From Eubacterium_U album (GTDB lineage Bacteria > Bacillota > Clostridia > Lachnospirales > Lachnospiraceae), in the NCBI RefSeq assembly GCF_025336545.1, contig NZ_JAODBU010000006.1, positions 248,001 through 312,000 of the forward strand: a stretch of 64,000 nucleotides of DNA. The letters run 5' to 3'. Below, piece after piece: positions 1 to 8,169 of this stretch. The notes beneath the pieces are model-generated. The model was not told the DNA's origin and did not search any database. It worked only from the letters and a program-made list of their open reading frames with translations. Within the stretch, counting starts at the first letter, position 1; the number at the start of each line of letters is the position of its first letter. Both the position numbers and the translations under genes were made by a program.

Positions 1-90
1 ATGAGAATGCGTTCCATATACAAAGGATGCATCTCTTAATATTGCTGTTCCGCCGCAGTAAGGGCAACGGATGATTTTTGGTTTCTTCAT
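1..90 (-). CDS. Zinc-ribbon protein, N-terminal fragment at the window edge
   Basis: The reverse strand starts MKKPKIIRCPYCGGTAILRD and stays open to the left edge. The CPYCGG knuckle followed by RDASFVYG resembles small zinc-finger proteins found in phages and ICEs (DUF3268-like). Only about 30 residues are visible, so the second cysteine pair cannot be checked. The upstream region carries TACGTA palindromes shared with two other genes of this ICE. Confidence 0.6.
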   Translation of the reverse strand, partial: MKKPKIIRCPYCGGTAILRDASFVYGTHSH

Positions 91-112
91 CTGTTTTCAC
101 CTCGCTTGTACA

Positions 113-180
113 TACACGATACGTAACGTGTACGTGAATAACCAGTACGTACTGTATACTTATATTGTAAGTAAGCAGGT
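113..180 (-). promoter_or_regulatory. Array of ACGT palindromes upstream of the zinc-ribbon gene
   Basis: Several ACGT cores occur in 45 bases, including the perfect 12-bp palindrome CAGTACGTACTG at 143-154. The same GTACGTAC core occurs twice at 25814-25857, and a single related site lies near 559. This is inferred to be an operator for a common regulator. No clear -35/-10 pair was identified. Confidence 0.45.
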
Positions 181-250
181 GATGAGTTCCCATAGGACGC
201 AAGCGGATACTGATCCCAGATTCGGACTAAATGGCACGAATCCCCATTTT

Positions 251-526
251 TCAGATGCCGGGATAGAAAATTGCCCGGATGAGCGGGAATAAGCCGCTGT
301 CTGTGAAACGTGGATAATTAACCGGTGTAAAGATGAACTTCTCACAGAAAATCCGTAGCAGGAATAAGCTGATCAGTACCAGACAGAGCAGGTAAGTGTT
401 CCTGCGCCTTCTGGTCCATGGCTTTTTCGGACGGAATTTCACATACAGGACAAAAATCATGGGAATAAATATCAGGTTCGTAAAGACCTGATCGATACAT
501 TGGATGATTGAAATTACGTTTAACAT
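251..526 (-). CDS. Small membrane protein of unknown function
   Basis: This is a 91-residue ORF with two hydrophobic segments (about residues 10-28 and 45-60) separated by a basic stretch (RPKKPWTRRRR). AAAGGAGG lies 7 bases before the ATG, which supports translation. I do not recognise the family. It is the next minus-strand gene after 589-960, and an ACGT site like those of the neighbouring array lies about 35 bases upstream. The basic loop between two helices suggests an integral membrane protein. Confidence 0.55.
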   Translation of the reverse strand: MLNVISIIQCIDQVFTNLIFIPMIFVLYVKFRPKKPWTRRRRNTYLLCLVLISLFLLRIFCEKFIFTPVNYPRFTDSGLFPLIRAIFYPGI

Positions 527-548
527 AGGCAGTGCCTCCTTTCTTTAC

Positions 549-567
549 ATATCCTGTACGTATAAGA
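549..567 (-). promoter_or_regulatory. Single ACGT site upstream of the small membrane protein
   Basis: CTGTACGTATAAG in this gap matches the sites at 25804-25821 in core and flank. It lies about 30 bases before the start codon of the downstream minus-strand gene. It is listed because the same motif recurs in two other intergenic regions. Confidence 0.35.
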
Positions 568-588
568 GCCTGAAAGTGCAACTTTTTG

Positions 589-960
589 TTACCAGTCATA
601 TTGCTGGTTCTCCTGAAGCCGGAGCAGTGCCGGAATGGGGCATGGCTTTAATGGCAGCTTCTGAGCGGCCAGATAGGGCAGATAAAGCTCTGTAAAAGCA
701 GCAATGCTCATGCTTCCGGTACATTCGGTTGGCTCCGGTATCCGGGGAAACAAAAGCGCTGCATCTGAAAGAGGGAGGATGCAGGGGCTTCCCGTTTCAT
801 CCGGATGGAATAAAAAGCCGGAGTTCTCACAGCTTTCCTGTGCGTTACAAGTGCGGCACCAGACGTAGATACAGGAGTGCCAGTTCCCTTCACAGAGGTT
901 CAGAAAATGACGGATGTGCTTGGCATCTGTCTTGCAGTGGGAGTGTTTCATATTCATCAC
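589..960 (-). CDS. Hypothetical protein, Cys/His-rich N terminus
   Basis: This is a 123-residue ORF following the large surface-protein gene on the same strand. The N-terminal half has several Cys and His residues (for example CRTCNAQESC), so metal binding is possible. The C-terminal half is Leu/Pro-rich. Start choice is uncertain because ATG and GTG codons cluster at 954-963 and the upstream ribosome site is weak. The family is not recognised. It may be a conserved passenger of the ICE, but this is less sure than its neighbours. Confidence 0.45.
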   Translation of the reverse strand: MMNMKHSHCKTDAKHIRHFLNLCEGNWHSCIYVWCRTCNAQESCENSGFLFHPDETGSPCILPLSDAALLFPRIPEPTECTGSMSIAAFTELYLPYLAAQKLPLKPCPIPALLRLQENQQYDW

Positions 961-971
961 CTACTAAAGAA

Positions 972-1000
972 GCAGGCAGTTCCATGTGGGAGCTGCCTGC
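972..1000 (-). terminator. Hairpin after the surface-protein gene
   Basis: GCAGGCAG at 972-979 pairs with CTGCCTGC at 993-1000. On the minus strand the stem is followed by TTCTTTA. It lies just after the stop codon of the gene at 1019-4288, so it is a plausible weak intrinsic terminator. Confidence 0.55.
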
Positions 1001-1018
1001 AGGAGTCTTCGTTATGAG

Positions 1019-4000
1019 TTACTGATGTTTCTTTTTGCGTTTGAAGTAAACGATGCCCAGGACACTTGCACCTGCAAGTGCAGCTATGGCGATTCCGGCA
1101 TATAGGAGAAGCGGCGTCTCATCGCCGGTCTTTACAGGCGGAGCTACCGGAGGCGTCTCCGGTTCTTTCGGAAGCTCCGTCATGTGTACGGTCTGACCTT
1201 CATCCTTCAGATCCTCATGGGAAGCAATCTCATGTTCGGTTTTTCCGTCTGTATAGTAGAGCTTTTCAAAGACAACCACATCCTGTCCGGCAAGAGCAGA
1301 AGCGTCGAAGGTAAAGGTAACTTCCACAGAGCCGCCAGCTTTTTCTGCTTTAAATTCTGCCTGAGCGGTAACTGGTTTTCCGTCTTTTAACAAAGCCTCT
1401 TCGGTTTCCTTATTCATCAGGGTTCCGATGACTTTGTACTCAGATCCAGGCATCAGACCATGATAAGTGACCGTATCTACGATAGTCGCTTCCTTGGAAG
1501 CAGAGACATCCTGATCCCCGTCACTGCCGTCTTTGGCTGTGGTTTTGATTTCCGGGAAGTAAATAGTCTGTCCTTCATCTGCAATGTCTGCGTGTACGGC
1601 AACTTCCTTGTCTTTGTAAGCCAGGGATTCAAAGACAACTACCGTTTTCCCTTTTAAGGAGCTGGCATCAAAGGTAAAGGTAACATCTACCGTACCAGCG
1701 GATTCTTTTGGCTTGAAGGATGCTTTTGCTGTCACCGGTTTTCCGTCTGTTTCGACTGGTTTCTTTGTTTCTTTATCCATCAGAGTTCCGGTCACTTCAT
1801 ATTTATGGTTAGGAACCAGCCCCTTAAAGGAAACCGTATCCACCAGCGTGATTTCTTTCTTTGCACAGGAAATATTGGAGTTCGTGTCCGCATCTTTCGC
1901 AGTAGTCTTGATTTCCGGGAAATAGATGGTCTGGTCTTCATCGTTGATGTCGGTATGGACTGCAAGCTGCATCTCATCCTGATATAATTCCTCGAAGACA
2001 ACGGTTGTTTTGCCCTTTAAGGAAGTTGCATCAAAGGTAAAGGTTACTTTGACGGAGCCAGAGGATTTCTTTGCAGTAAATTCTGTTTTGGAAGTCACCG
2101 GTTTTCCATCCACAAGGATTGGTTCGCCTGTTTCTTTGTCCATTAACGTTCCAGTCAGTTTGTATTTCTGGCCTTTTTTCAAGCCTTTGTATTCCACAAC
2201 GTCTTCAATCGTCACTTCTTTTGCCGGCTGGCTCATGTGTGTACCGGTCTCGGCATCCAGAGCAGTCGTGCCGATCTCAATGGCATCATCGGTCAGAGTT
2301 CCAACCCGTACAGTTACAGAATCCTTATAAACTTTAACTTCAAATTTTAAGAGATCCATGCCTTTATTGGAGTCGCAACGCTGTTCCTCCAGGATGTAAG
2401 TATCGTAAATCAATGCTCCTTTGGAATCATCCGGTTTGGATGTGCCGAACCAGATGCCGTCCTCTGGAGATTCGCCACGGTTGGTATTGGATGTATGTTT
2501 GTTCCATTTTGAGGAAGTGCTGGCATAACCATTGGCATCTGTTACGATCACATGGCTTTCACTTGTTGTTTTGGAAGTGATCTTAAATGGAACATTTGCC
2601 AGACGATTCTGGCTACCGTCAGCAATCTTGACAAATTCCAGATCCCCGCGGATGACCTGATTGGAGATGGAATTGTCTTTTGCAGTCAGTTCCACGATTT
2701 TTCCCTGTTCTGTGATGTCAAATTCTACAGAGATCTTTCCGCTGTTCAGATAACCGGAAGGTGCAGTTGTTTCATCCACACGGTAATGTCCGAATGGGAG
2801 AGCATCTTTTGCAGTTGCAGCAGAACCGGATTTATCGGCAGTAAGTGTAAGGACAACCTGATCTTTCGTGTAGGATGTTCCGTCTACTAATACCGGATTT
2901 TCATTTAACGTAGTGATCGCAAAGACAGTACCTTCCAATGTGGCAGAACCCTGCGGTTTTGCTTCTCCGGTCTCGCTGTCACGTTTCTGGATCTTCACTC
3001 CGCCACGGATGACAGATTCTTCTACGGTAGAAGACTGGTATACCGAAACCGTTTCCTGCTTACCGTCACCTGTAATTTTCTGTACGAAGACAGTTGGATT
3101 GAGCTGGTATCCGGCAGGGGCTTTGCTTTCCTGTACCGTTATGGTACCGAGCGGAAGACAGACGGTCTTGCCATCACTGGTATAGTAAAAGGCATCGCCG
3201 CTTACAAAGGAATCTTTGGTAAAATGCATCTTTCCGGAAACATCTGTTTTTAATACCCAGGTACGTGCCGGTTTCTTTCCAGCTTCCGCAGGATCACTGT
3301 CAGACTGCTCGGTATAGAACTTGACTGTAAATTCTGCGTCTGCAAGGGAAGCTGCTCCCTGTGGGGAGGCTTTCTTTGTTTCGGCATCCAGCTTTTCAAG
3401 CACCAGATCCATAGGATTATTCTGCGGAATCTCTGTTACGTTTGCAGCAGAAGTCTGTTCTGCTTTTACAGTGACTTTGTGAGCTTTGGTGTCTACAATG
3501 TAGCCTTTGGAAGCAGAGAGCTCTTTTACGGTATAATCGCCTTCCTCCAGTTCGCCGGATCTGGCATACCCGTTTTCATCGGTGGTCAGTTTCTGGATGA
3601 GCTTCTCACCCTGATAGATTCCATACACAGCACCCTTTAAGCTGTAATTCGGATTCCCGTCCGATATACTTCCGTTGGCAGAAGATTTTTTCAGTTCGAT
3701 CCAGCCGTTTGGAACCTGATACCAGCTTCCGGCAATGGTCTGGCTGCCCTGTCCCGGAACGATGAATGCCCGGAAGTCTTCCGGCGGGTTCGGAAGTCCC
3801 TGGATGGCACTGGCTACTTCCAGTGCTTTATCAATATAGGACTGCGGAGCGCCATGGAAAGCTCCGGTGTCAGCGGAATTACCGGCATAGATGTAAGCGA
3901 CAACCAGATGTCCGATGACATAGCTGTTATCATCACTCCAGCCACTGAAATATTTATCCTTGACGACTTTATCGTAGCCGTAGCCGCCGTTTAAGTAGTA

Positions 4001-4288
4001 GAGCGCTTTTCTGAGCGGGGAGTTCTGGCTTAAAAGGTCATAGGAATAGGAACCGGAGGAAGGGGTTTTCTTCAGTGGTTCCACGCAGTAGGCAGTATTG
4101 CTCCCGTCAAAGCTCATGCGGGAGGTAAAATAGCTACCGTAAGGGATATTGGCACCTGCCTTATAGCTGATGGTGCCGTCGGCTGCATGAACCGGAAAAC
4201 TGCCGGAAAACAATGCGCCGACTGCGACAAGGACTGCCAGCAGCATAGCCAGCGTCCGTCTGGTATAGGATTTGTATGTCTGTAACAT
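1019..4288 (-). CDS. Sortase-anchored surface protein: thioester-like domain, Cna-B/SpaA folds and three VaFE repeats
   Basis: The protein has 1089 residues. A signal peptide (residues 1-35, cut near VHAADG) is followed by a thioester-type domain with AYCVEP near residue 68. SpaA/Cna-B folds come next (VYGIYQGEKLI, GGVKIQKRD repeats), then three VaFE/T-Q ester repeats of about 110 residues, each with VVFE and a DEGQT or DEDQT motif. The C terminus has PVKTGDE, a hydrophobic helix and KRKKKHQ, the layout of a sortase signal, although PVKTG is not canonical LPXTG. The position where other thioester domains carry the bond-forming Gln reads GHLVVAY instead. The likely role is adhesion or pilus-like attachment to recipient or host surfaces. 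The ribosome site is AAGGAGGAGAC. A terminator separates it from the VirB4 gene. Confidence 0.85.
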   Translation of the reverse strand: MLQTYKSYTRRTLAMLLAVLVAVGALFSGSFPVHAADGTISYKAGANIPYGSYFTSRMSFDGSNTAYCVEPLKKTPSSGSYSYDLLSQNSPLRKALYYLNGGYGYDKVVKDKYFSGWSDDNSYVIGHLVVAYIYAGNSADTGAFHGAPQSYIDKALEVASAIQGLPNPPEDFRAFIVPGQGSQTIAGSWYQVPNGWIELKKSSANGSISDGNPNYSLKGAVYGIYQGEKLIQKLTTDENGYARSGELEEGDYTVKELSASKGYIVDTKAHKVTVKAEQTSAANVTEIPQNNPMDLVLEKLDAETKKASPQGAASLADAEFTVKFYTEQSDSDPAEAGKKPARTWVLKTDVSGKMHFTKDSFVSGDAFYYTSDGKTVCLPLGTITVQESKAPAGYQLNPTVFVQKITGDGKQETVSVYQSSTVEESVIRGGVKIQKRDSETGEAKPQGSATLEGTVFAITTLNENPVLVDGTSYTKDQVVLTLTADKSGSAATAKDALPFGHYRVDETTAPSGYLNSGKISVEFDITEQGKIVELTAKDNSISNQVIRGDLEFVKIADGSQNRLANVPFKITSKTTSESHVIVTDANGYASTSSKWNKHTSNTNRGESPEDGIWFGTSKPDDSKGALIYDTYILEEQRCDSNKGMDLLKFEVKVYKDSVTVRVGTLTDDAIEIGTTALDAETGTHMSQPAKEVTIEDVVEYKGLKKGQKYKLTGTLMDKETGEPILVDGKPVTSKTEFTAKKSSGSVKVTFTFDATSLKGKTTVVFEELYQDEMQLAVHTDINDEDQTIYFPEIKTTAKDADTNSNISCAKKEITLVDTVSFKGLVPNHKYEVTGTLMDKETKKPVETDGKPVTAKASFKPKESAGTVDVTFTFDASSLKGKTVVVFESLAYKDKEVAVHADIADEGQTIYFPEIKTTAKDGSDGDQDVSASKEATIVDTVTYHGLMPGSEYKVIGTLMNKETEEALLKDGKPVTAQAEFKAEKAGGSVEVTFTFDASALAGQDVVVFEKLYYTDGKTEHEIASHEDLKDEGQTVHMTELPKEPETPPVAPPVKTGDETPLLLYAGIAIAALAGASVLGIVYFKRKKKHQ

Positions 4289-4316
4289 AAGTCTCCTCCT
4301 TCTTGAAGTTCAAATG

Positions 4317-4340
4317 AAAAGGGCAGCGTCAGTGCTGCCC
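4317..4340 (-). terminator. Intrinsic terminator between the VirB4 and surface-protein genes
   Basis: GGGCAGC at 4321-4327 pairs perfectly with GCTGCCC at 4334-4340, and the minus-strand transcript continues TTTTC. It lies between the stop of the VirB4 gene and the ribosome site of the next gene, so it would reduce surface-protein transcription relative to the transfer genes. Confidence 0.75.
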
Positions 4341-4344
4341 AAAG

Positions 4345-7300
4345 TTACACAGCCTGTTTCTTCTGTTTCGCAAGGATTTCCAGAAGCTCCTGCCGATCTG
4401 TGGTAATCAGCTCCTTTTCCAGATTGGAAGCCTTAAATTCCACAGTGATGTTATTATTGTTGGTTGAGATCAGACCGTTGCCCCGCTGGAAATGGGTGAT
4501 GTTCATTACTTCTGTTTCCGATAAATGCAGGATAGTCTTCACCCGCTGTGCCTCTTCATCCTCCATGTTCAGGATGATCTTGGTCTTGCAGTTATTGATG
4601 ATACCCTTGCCGTACTTCCCGTCATCCAGAGCAAAGAAGTCGTTCAGATCCTGTGTGGCAAATATGCCGGCTCCGGAGTAAGCCCGGATGATCTTGGCAA
4701 TTTCTAGTACGAATTCCGCTGCAAGCCGGTTGCTGGATGCACCGATGAGCTGCCAGACCTCATCGACAAAGATGGCTTTTTCTTCGGTACGGTTTTCCTT
4801 CGCTTTATCCCAGACATAATCCAGGGCTACGAACATGCCGACCGTTAAAAGATCGCTGGAACCGGTCAGTTCGGAGATATCCAGTACCGTATATTTATTG
4901 GTCAGGTCCACATTGGTCTGCTGGTTAAAGGAAGAAGCAGAACCATGAACCAGCCGGTTTAAGATGTGCGCCAGACGCTTCGTATCTTCGCTTTCCAGCA
5001 GGACATTGTAGACATCCTCCAGAATGGGCATCTTTTTGTACTGCTCCGGATGCTGCGGATCTGTCAGGGATTCATTTTTATGTGTAATCCCTTTTAAGGC
5101 ATAGGTTTTGATCAGGGCTTCATCCAGAAGCTGCTTCTCCTCATGGGACATATCCGGGATCAGCAGACTGAAGAAGATGTGAAGCCTTTGAATCTTGCCA
5201 GCCAGTGCGGAGGCATCGAGGGTCGGTCCGTCTAAAAGTTCATTTACAGAATTGTCTACCTTCCGGATTTCCATGATGTTGATACAGTTTTTACTGGCAG
5301 GGGAGATCTGGATAAATTCTCCGCCGACATTCCTTGCAGCCCGGTAAAATTCGTGTCCCTTTAGGGGAGCGATGATGAACACCTGGATGCCTTTTCTTCG
5401 CATCCTTAGTGCCATGGTCTGCATGGTGAAGGTCTTTCCTGCTCCCGAACAGCCTAAGATACAGATGTTGCTGTTCTTGTACTGCCTGGAATCAAAGATA
5501 TCCGCAATGACCAGGGAATTGTTATGCTTGTTTACCCCAAAGAGGATTCCGTTATCATCGCAGATACTGTAGCTGACGAAGGGATAGCAGCTTGCCGCCC
5601 CGGAAGTCAGTACGTTCCGCTTGGACAGCTTAAAAAGCTTCTTGTCCAGATTTGCCAGCGGCAGAGAGGAGAGAAAGCCCTGCTCCTGCAAAAAGTAGCA
5701 GGAGTGTAAGTTCATATCCTGCGAAATCAGGAGCTTTTTCATTTCCTGAATCCGCCACTGCAGTTCTTCCAGAGTGGAAGCGGTAATGGTGATGAGAAGA
5801 TTCATGTAATAGAAATCTTCGTTGTTGGCAAGTCCCTGCTTCAGAAAATATCCGGAGCGGATGGCAGAATTCAGGTCATCATAGTCAGTGTTGGTATCGG
5901 ACGCATCCTTTAATTTGGAACGGTTGATACGGATCTGCTGACCGAGACGCTGCTGGATCTTGTCCTTTGGCTGTTTCTGGAGAAAGAAATCAATATCAAT
6001 CCCTTCCCCGGCATTGACAAGGAGTGACAGCCATCCGGGAGTTACCCGGTTTTTGTAGCCGTCAGACGGCACAAGCAGGTAGGAATGGTAAAGCCCATTG
6101 ATCTGCACATAATGGGAGTGCTTGAAATCCACACTTTCCGGTGCGAGAAACTCGTTGATCCGGATGTGATCCAGTTCCTCCATGCGGTTTTCCTTTGTAT
6201 AGGCGGACAGTACAGTGCTGATCCGGTCCGGAAGCGGAACCTCCGTACAAAGGGTACGGTTTAACAGTGTGTACAGGACATCTGTGGTAAATTCATCCTC
6301 ATTGTCATGGGTGACCACTTCATTCCCGCACTGGTACAGAAAGGTTTTGGCAGTCTGGGATGCCGTCTCAAGGGCGGCAAGGATTTCCCGTTCCTCCTCC
6401 TTCCGGTTGGCATTGAAGGGTTCATACTCAAAAATCAGAAAGAACCGTCTGGATACTGCTTCTCTGGAACTTAAGTTCTGGACAAACTGGATGTAGTCAC
6501 GTTGCAGCTCCTGACAATGAGGATCGGTTTCCCGCTCCAGCTCCAGCCGGGACTGCTCCAAATGCTTATTGATGTCTGCTTTTTTGGAGATCATCTTGAT
6601 CTGGAGTTTGACCGGGCTGATCTTTAAGTAGCTGATAAAGCTGTAAATGATGCCCTGCTGTTCTCTGGCACTTCGAAGCAGGAAGTTGATTGGTTCAATC
6701 TCCAGGATCTTCACGTACCGTCCGTCTGTGGTATAGACGATCCCGTTTTCGATTTTTTCCACCGGAAGATAATCCTCCAAGGTCTGGTCTTTCTTTCGCT
6801 TTTTCCGGGAAACGGGGTTTGCCGTGGCAGATGAGGCGTCCTTCTTGGAAACCACCTTCTTTTTCTGCTCTTTTTTTGCCGCCCGATTTTCGGAAACTGC
6901 CCGTTTTTCTTCCTCCTTTCGTCTCCGGGCTTCCGTTTTTTTCTGGATTTTTATCTGTTTCGCCGCCTCTTTTTTCTGTCGGCTGGCTTCTTTCTGCTCC
7001 CACTTTAGATAACGGATATCTTCCTTTGCCTGTTTTTTGATGCCCCGCTTGGTGGAGGTATCAAACTGTCGGTGTTCTTTTTTTTTACTTTTTGGCGGGG
7101 CTGGTGCGTCCGGTTCAGACTGCGGGGGAGCCGATGCCATTACTTTGGAAGGCTCTGCCGTTTTTTCTGCTTTCCGGTGTTTCTTTGTCTTTGGCTCTTT
7201 GGAACGTGGGTTCCTGCGTGGCTTTCCTTCCGGAAGACTGTCGGACCTCCAGATTACCCTGCGGTTCACTACAAAACGCAAGGCATTCATCAGAAAGGCA

Positions 7301-7542
7301 GTGATGCTCTCTCCGCCGATTCCAATCAGGGCTACCATTGCCGCCGGAAGTGCGGTCATGCAGAGAATGATGATGCGGGCAGTCAGGGACAGCGGCAGGT
7401 GGGAAACAGGGATACCAATTGCCAGGGAAAGAACAATGCTTTCTATGGCATTGCGGATGTCAAAAGTTCCGTTTAGGATCTTGCCTTTCTCAATGAAGTT
7501 GGGCGGGATAAAGGAAACCGGTGTTTCTTCTGGCTGTGTCAT
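4345..7542 (-). CDS. PrgI-VirB4 fusion, conjugation ATPase
   Basis: The protein has 1065 residues. Residues about 8-100 match the PrgI/VirB3-like membrane module (IPPNFIEKGKILNG, then two hydrophobic segments). Residues about 105-250 are a Lys/Glu/Arg-rich linker likely to be coiled coil or disordered. The remainder is a VirB4/TraE-type ATPase with Walker A GCSGAGKTF near residue 695 and Walker B AIFVDEVWQL near 925. VirB4 powers assembly of the type IV secretion channel at the membrane. VirB3/PrgI is usually separate, so this is a fused form. It overlaps the preceding gene by four bases, indicating translational coupling. Confidence 0.9.
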   Translation of the reverse strand: MTQPEETPVSFIPPNFIEKGKILNGTFDIRNAIESIVLSLAIGIPVSHLPLSLTARIIILCMTALPAAMVALIGIGGESITAFLMNALRFVVNRRVIWRSDSLPEGKPRRNPRSKEPKTKKHRKAEKTAEPSKVMASAPPQSEPDAPAPPKSKKKEHRQFDTSTKRGIKKQAKEDIRYLKWEQKEASRQKKEAAKQIKIQKKTEARRRKEEEKRAVSENRAAKKEQKKKVVSKKDASSATANPVSRKKRKKDQTLEDYLPVEKIENGIVYTTDGRYVKILEIEPINFLLRSAREQQGIIYSFISYLKISPVKLQIKMISKKADINKHLEQSRLELERETDPHCQELQRDYIQFVQNLSSREAVSRRFFLIFEYEPFNANRKEEEREILAALETASQTAKTFLYQCGNEVVTHDNEDEFTTDVLYTLLNRTLCTEVPLPDRISTVLSAYTKENRMEELDHIRINEFLAPESVDFKHSHYVQINGLYHSYLLVPSDGYKNRVTPGWLSLLVNAGEGIDIDFFLQKQPKDKIQQRLGQQIRINRSKLKDASDTNTDYDDLNSAIRSGYFLKQGLANNEDFYYMNLLITITASTLEELQWRIQEMKKLLISQDMNLHSCYFLQEQGFLSSLPLANLDKKLFKLSKRNVLTSGAASCYPFVSYSICDDNGILFGVNKHNNSLVIADIFDSRQYKNSNICILGCSGAGKTFTMQTMALRMRRKGIQVFIIAPLKGHEFYRAARNVGGEFIQISPASKNCINIMEIRKVDNSVNELLDGPTLDASALAGKIQRLHIFFSLLIPDMSHEEKQLLDEALIKTYALKGITHKNESLTDPQHPEQYKKMPILEDVYNVLLESEDTKRLAHILNRLVHGSASSFNQQTNVDLTNKYTVLDISELTGSSDLLTVGMFVALDYVWDKAKENRTEEKAIFVDEVWQLIGASSNRLAAEFVLEIAKIIRAYSGAGIFATQDLNDFFALDDGKYGKGIINNCKTKIILNMEDEEAQRVKTILHLSETEVMNITHFQRGNGLISTNNNNITVEFKASNLEKELITTDRQELLEILAKQKKQAV

Positions 7543-8159
7543 GGCTGCACCTCCTTTTTCGTATCTTTCGCATCTTTGGAAGGCACAGAGGCACTGCCGG
7601 ATTCTGTGTCCGGAGCTTCCGGGCTGTCAGAAGTATCCGGATACCCGCCTTCCTGCAGGTGTTCGATGTCCTGCGAAGTCAGGGACGGCAGGGAATCATC
7701 TGTCTGTTTTTCGTAAACAGTTGTATCTGCAGAGACCTGTACCCCGTCTTCTCCAAATAAAAACACACCCGTCGGGGTGTGGTAGGTAACCGGAAGCGTA
7801 TCCTGATCGGAAAGTGAAAACATCAGGCAGACGGTTGTTTCGGTAGGGTAGCTGGTTTTTTCCGGTAGGAAGGTGATGCTTGTCTGTTCTTTTTTGACAT
7901 ACTCTTTTAGGTAGACAGGAAACTGCTCTTTGAGAGAAGCAATCTGGCTGTCGGAGAAAAATGCTTTTAAAGCATCAAAATCCAGATATTCCGGCATGGG
8001 GGTATCAGAATTTGTTTCTGTTGTTTCCTTTGCCGGTTCCCTGCCTTTGTTTCCGGAAGCTTCTTTTTTCTGGCTTTTCCAGAAACTGGGGAGAACCAGT
8101 CCGGCAAGCAGCAGAAACAGCATCAGGAAAATGGAAAGAATCACTTTTGTTCTGTTCAT
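7539..8159 (-). CDS. Membrane-anchored accessory transfer protein, unknown family
   Basis: This is about 206 residues from an ATG with AAAGGAGCC upstream; the longer reading frame from 8210 lacks such a site. A single N-terminal membrane helix (MNRTKVILSIFLMLFLLLAG) is followed by an acidic Lys/Glu/Thr-rich stretch and a soluble domain. The C-terminal tail is Asp/Ser-rich. It sits between a hydrolase and VirB4 with tiny spacing, so a structural role in the transfer channel is likely. I do not recognise a named family. Confidence 0.7.
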   Translation of the reverse strand: MNRTKVILSIFLMLFLLLAGLVLPSFWKSQKKEASGNKGREPAKETTETNSDTPMPEYLDFDALKAFFSDSQIASLKEQFPVYLKEYVKKEQTSITFLPEKTSYPTETTVCLMFSLSDQDTLPVTYHTPTGVFLFGEDGVQVSADTTVYEKQTDDSLPSLTSQDIEHLQEGGYPDTSDSPEAPDTESGSASVPSKDAKDTKKEVQP

Positions 8160-8169
8160 AATGGCTCCT

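Noticed and set aside
71..292. 73-codon plus frame near the left edge
   Set aside because: It crosses the palindrome array and opposite genes, with no ribosome site and no family resemblance.
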